From Symbiodinium natans (taxonomy: Eukaryota; Sar; Dinophyceae; Suessiales; Symbiodiniaceae), in the NCBI GenBank assembly GCA_905221605.1, contig CAJNDS010000285.1:97501-161500 (forward strand): DNA of 64,000 nucleotides. The letters run 5' to 3'. This document shows positions 61,619 to 64,000 of the stretch, in pieces. The stretch's first letter is position 1; each line of letters opens with the position of its first letter. Both the position numbers and the translations under genes were made by a program. The notes below the pieces were generated by a model, which saw only the letters and a list, made by a program, of their open reading frames with translations, was not told the origin of the DNA and searched no databases.

Positions 61619-63932
61619 ATGGCAGAGTGGGAGGTTGTGAACTCGGCCCCCGAGGCCTCTGAAGATCAGTCTGTGTCGGGGTGGCTCAATGCCAGAGGTC
61701 TTGACAAGTACGCCGAGAAGATCGTAGAGCTCACGGATGCAGAAAGCTTGGATGATTTCAAGCTGCTAGATGCTGCTGGGCCACCGAAGACGCGTTGAGC
61801 ATGTTGTCATGCCATGTTGCCGAACCAGCACACAGGAGTTACACCTGAATAACTTCGCATCCTAAACTCTGATCTCTCAGGCTGCCATGGTGGAGGAGAT
61901 CATCACCTCAGTCGGAATGAAGCTGGTGACCGCGCAGAAGTTCCGGAATGCGCTGCAGGAACTCTGCGGCACAGGTGGAACGGTTCCTGCGGAGTCCCAG
62001 GCTACTTGTCAGAGAAACCCCGAGCACCTAAAGAGACAGAGAGAGGGAGACTGCTTCTTTCCGTTGTCTTGTGGTGACACCTGGTTGTCGGGTCGGCTAG
62101 GTTTGAAGATGTTTCGTAGGAACATAGAGGCTTGAGGGTTTCTGCTCAAGCCGGTGGGTAAGGGCTCCACCCCGAAGTCGACCACAGAAAGAACGAGTCA
62201 GTTGCCAAGTCAGATCTGCTGCCACAAGTGTTTGCACCAGACTGCCATTGATGCAATAGGGCAAAGTGAGAGCTGATCGGACAAGAGAGGAGCGGATGCC
62301 TGCTGTAAGGCCAGTCTGGAGGCATGCAGCCCGGAAGCAGCAGAGAAGGAGCCAGAGCAGAAAGTCCAAGAAGTCATCGCAATTTGCATCGACCGGTCTG
62401 GGTCGATGGGAACTCCCTTCAAGGAGATCACTCTCAACGTCGTGAAGGGGGAGTGCCGGGATTCTGTCGCTGAGCGCACGCGCATGGAAGCCGTGAAGGC
62501 CATGTTTTACGCGTTCCGGGATCGAGTTGAGAGCATGGGTCCCGGGCGATGTCACCTCGGCCTATTTCAATTCGACAACATGGTCGAGCTCCTGCTGGAT
62601 GCCACACCAAGCCTGGACAAATTCGAGGCCATTGTCGATGACATGAAGAAGCGTGGTCAGACCGCCATCTACTCGTCCATCATCGCAGCGACGGAGATGT
62701 TGCGCCGGTACTTTGAGGCAGATTCGAAGGTTGATCTTCGTGTCCTTGTACTTACAGATGGGCAGAACAATTCGGGAGACACACCCCAGGCTGCCCTGGA
62801 GGCTGTCAATTCCATTGGGGCAGTTGTGGACGCGATCATCGTGGGAGACCGCCCGGATGCCGACTTGCGGCGCATCGTCTCTGCCGCGGAAGGTGAGTGC
62901 TACCAGGTCAGTAATTTGGGTGAGGGTTTCGAACTCTTGGAGTCAGAAGCAGTGGTGTCCCTCAAGGCACGGCGTGGAGGCACCGAGAAGCCGCCCTTCA
63001 AACAGCGCGAGCCAGTGGATCTCAGGAGCGTGTCAGAACGGGTCATCACCCAGGGAAGCGCAGTGCCCAGAGTTCAGGATGCAGCCCGGGAGCACGCGAG
63101 AAGCAAGGTGGTGGCACCGGACTCCACGAGCCTCGGCTCCCTCTCGCAGGGCTCCCTGGGCTCCGGCGCATGCCGAAGGGTCATGGCCGAGCTGAGAAAG
63201 GCTACAGAGGAGGCGGTGGCCGGAATCCATATTTTCCCGACCGCTCCTTGCATTGCACTTTGCCAGTATGCCTTGTTTCTTGCGTTGCCAGTAACAGGGG
63301 TACTCTCCTTTGACATAAGGGGCTAGAAAGGAGGATCCCCTTTCAGAGCAGCATGTCTCATGCCACCCAGGAGAGCCTTAACTTCTGGCGGGCCCTCATG
63401 GAAGGACCTTCTGGGACCCCGTTCGAGGGAGGAGTTTTTGCGCTGGATGTTGTCATCCCGGACGACTATCCGTTTAAGCCGCCCAAGATCGACTTCCAGA
63501 CGCCAATCTACCACTGCAATGTGAATGCCAACGGAAATATTTGTCCCTTGACAGATTATGCAACACCCATGCATCCATTATGCTGAGTTTGGCTTGTAAA
63601 GAGGCTTGAGGTCTTTCTGATTCGCAGACTCTGTGCTTTTTCAAGGCCTGGACATTCTGAAGGACCAGTGGAGCCCCTCGCTTTCCATCCACAAGTGCCT
63701 CATGTCCATCCGTGCAATGATGTCGGACCCAAATCCCGATGACTCCCTCCGCCAGTGGATCGCTGAGCTAACTTTGGCTCATCTCCGCTCCGGCGGCGCA
63801 GACACGCGCTACTACGACAACGCCCGTGAGAACACGCGAGAGCATGCCAGCTTGAGCATCGAGGGCTGGATGGCGAAGTGGGGGCTGGGAGACTCTGACC
63901 ACCCAAGCGGAACGCAGCTGAATTCAGTTTAA
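61619..63932 (+). CDS. SAM-vWA-ubiquitin-conjugating E2 fusion protein, five exons
   Basis: Exons 61619-61771, 61881-62000, 62310-63242, 63371-63542 and 63646-63932 sum to 1665 nt, one 554-residue frame ending TAA. Residues about 20-85 form a SAM domain (GWLNARGLDKYAEKIVELTD, TAQKFRNALQEL). Residues about 112-315 form a von Willebrand A domain with a full MIDAS: D119-R-S-G-S123, Thr about 209 in GQTAIYSS, Asp about 241 in LTDGQNNSG. A Ser-rich linker leads to a UBC fold from about 380: RRVMAELRKATEEAVAGI, RALMEGPSGTPFEGGVFALD, DDYPFKPPKIDFQTPIYH, then NANGNIC|LDILKDQWSPSLSI. The catalytic Cys is residue 460; its TGC codon is split by intron 63543-63645 (GT-AG) and restored exactly. The E2 C-terminal helices follow (MMSDPNPDDSLRQWIAEL). 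The first three introns are GC-AG; the third donor (63243) is the least certain. It likely loads ubiquitin, with SAM and vWA domains giving binding specificity. Confidence 0.85.
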
Positions 63933-64000
63933 TGAGCACTCCGCTTCCTTTTCGAAGCCTTGTGCATCTACAAACTTTGAGTATTTCCGAATCTTGCCCA
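63933..64000. other. 3' flank of the E2 fusion gene
   Basis: Non-coding end of the window; no feature seen. Confidence 0.4.

Overview
The window looks like nuclear DNA of a dinoflagellate, most likely a Symbiodiniaceae or related lineage. Four things point there. Plant-type TTTAGGG telomere-like arrays are scattered through the interior. Genes are cut into many exons, often only 26-90 nt. Introns follow a loose donor rule (GC is about as common as GT) and a strict acceptor rule (AG followed by G). Every gene I can read with confidence lies on the + strand, one after another, as in dinoflagellate unidirectional gene clusters. I see no rRNA, tRNA, CRISPR array or bacterial-type operon. Exon models were built by eye, by matching coding segments to known families and joining them at AG|G acceptors.

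Layout. 686-2965: an intronless two-part protein, an organelle-type helical repeat half plus a COMT-like methyltransferase. 3493-7998: an almost complete CFAP298 (Kurly) ciliary protein gene in at least 13 small exons, with a 636-nt ORF nested in one intron. About 9.0-12.17 kb: a PDZ-domain gene. 12.2-18.5 kb: mostly unreadable, with a four-copy local repeat and palindromic elements. 18603-23597: a class III CoA-transferase (CaiB/BaiF family) gene of about 11 exons, whose last intron is a large palindrome of telomere-like repeats, poly(G/C) and a 9-bp TA-rich satellite. 24.4-25.1 kb: a hypothetical gene. 25725-26745: a small basic protein, possibly mitoribosomal. 27.2-30.5 kb: hypothetical genes. 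30770-34139: RING- and RBR-like zinc-binding exons (candidate E3 ubiquitin ligase). 34.5-41.3 kb: several hypothetical genes, including one with a WKMN/IYF-type domain. 42366-43641: a SAM-domain gene ending in a membrane segment. 43.8-53.3 kb: an ankyrin-like gene. 53.3-53.86 kb: an inverted minisatellite around a poly(G) tract. 54-61.5 kb: several partial genes. 61619-63932: a gene that joins into one 554-residue frame with SAM, von Willebrand A and ubiquitin-conjugating E2 domains.

Two features stand out. Telomere-like arrays sit inside introns of identified genes, often touching the exon, and the G-rich strand itself carries GT and AG|G, so an array can supply splice sites. The SAM-vWA-E2 protein has an architecture I cannot match to a named family. 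Its predicted catalytic Cys codon is split by an intron and is rebuilt exactly by a canonical GT-AG splice.

Together the genes suggest ordinary eukaryotic functions: ciliary assembly, organelle gene expression, acyl-CoA metabolism and ubiquitin signalling. I see no sign of a functional operon. The repeats (telomere-like arrays, a family of about 100-bp inverted-repeat elements, hairpin elements, microsatellites) make up most of the non-coding sequence.
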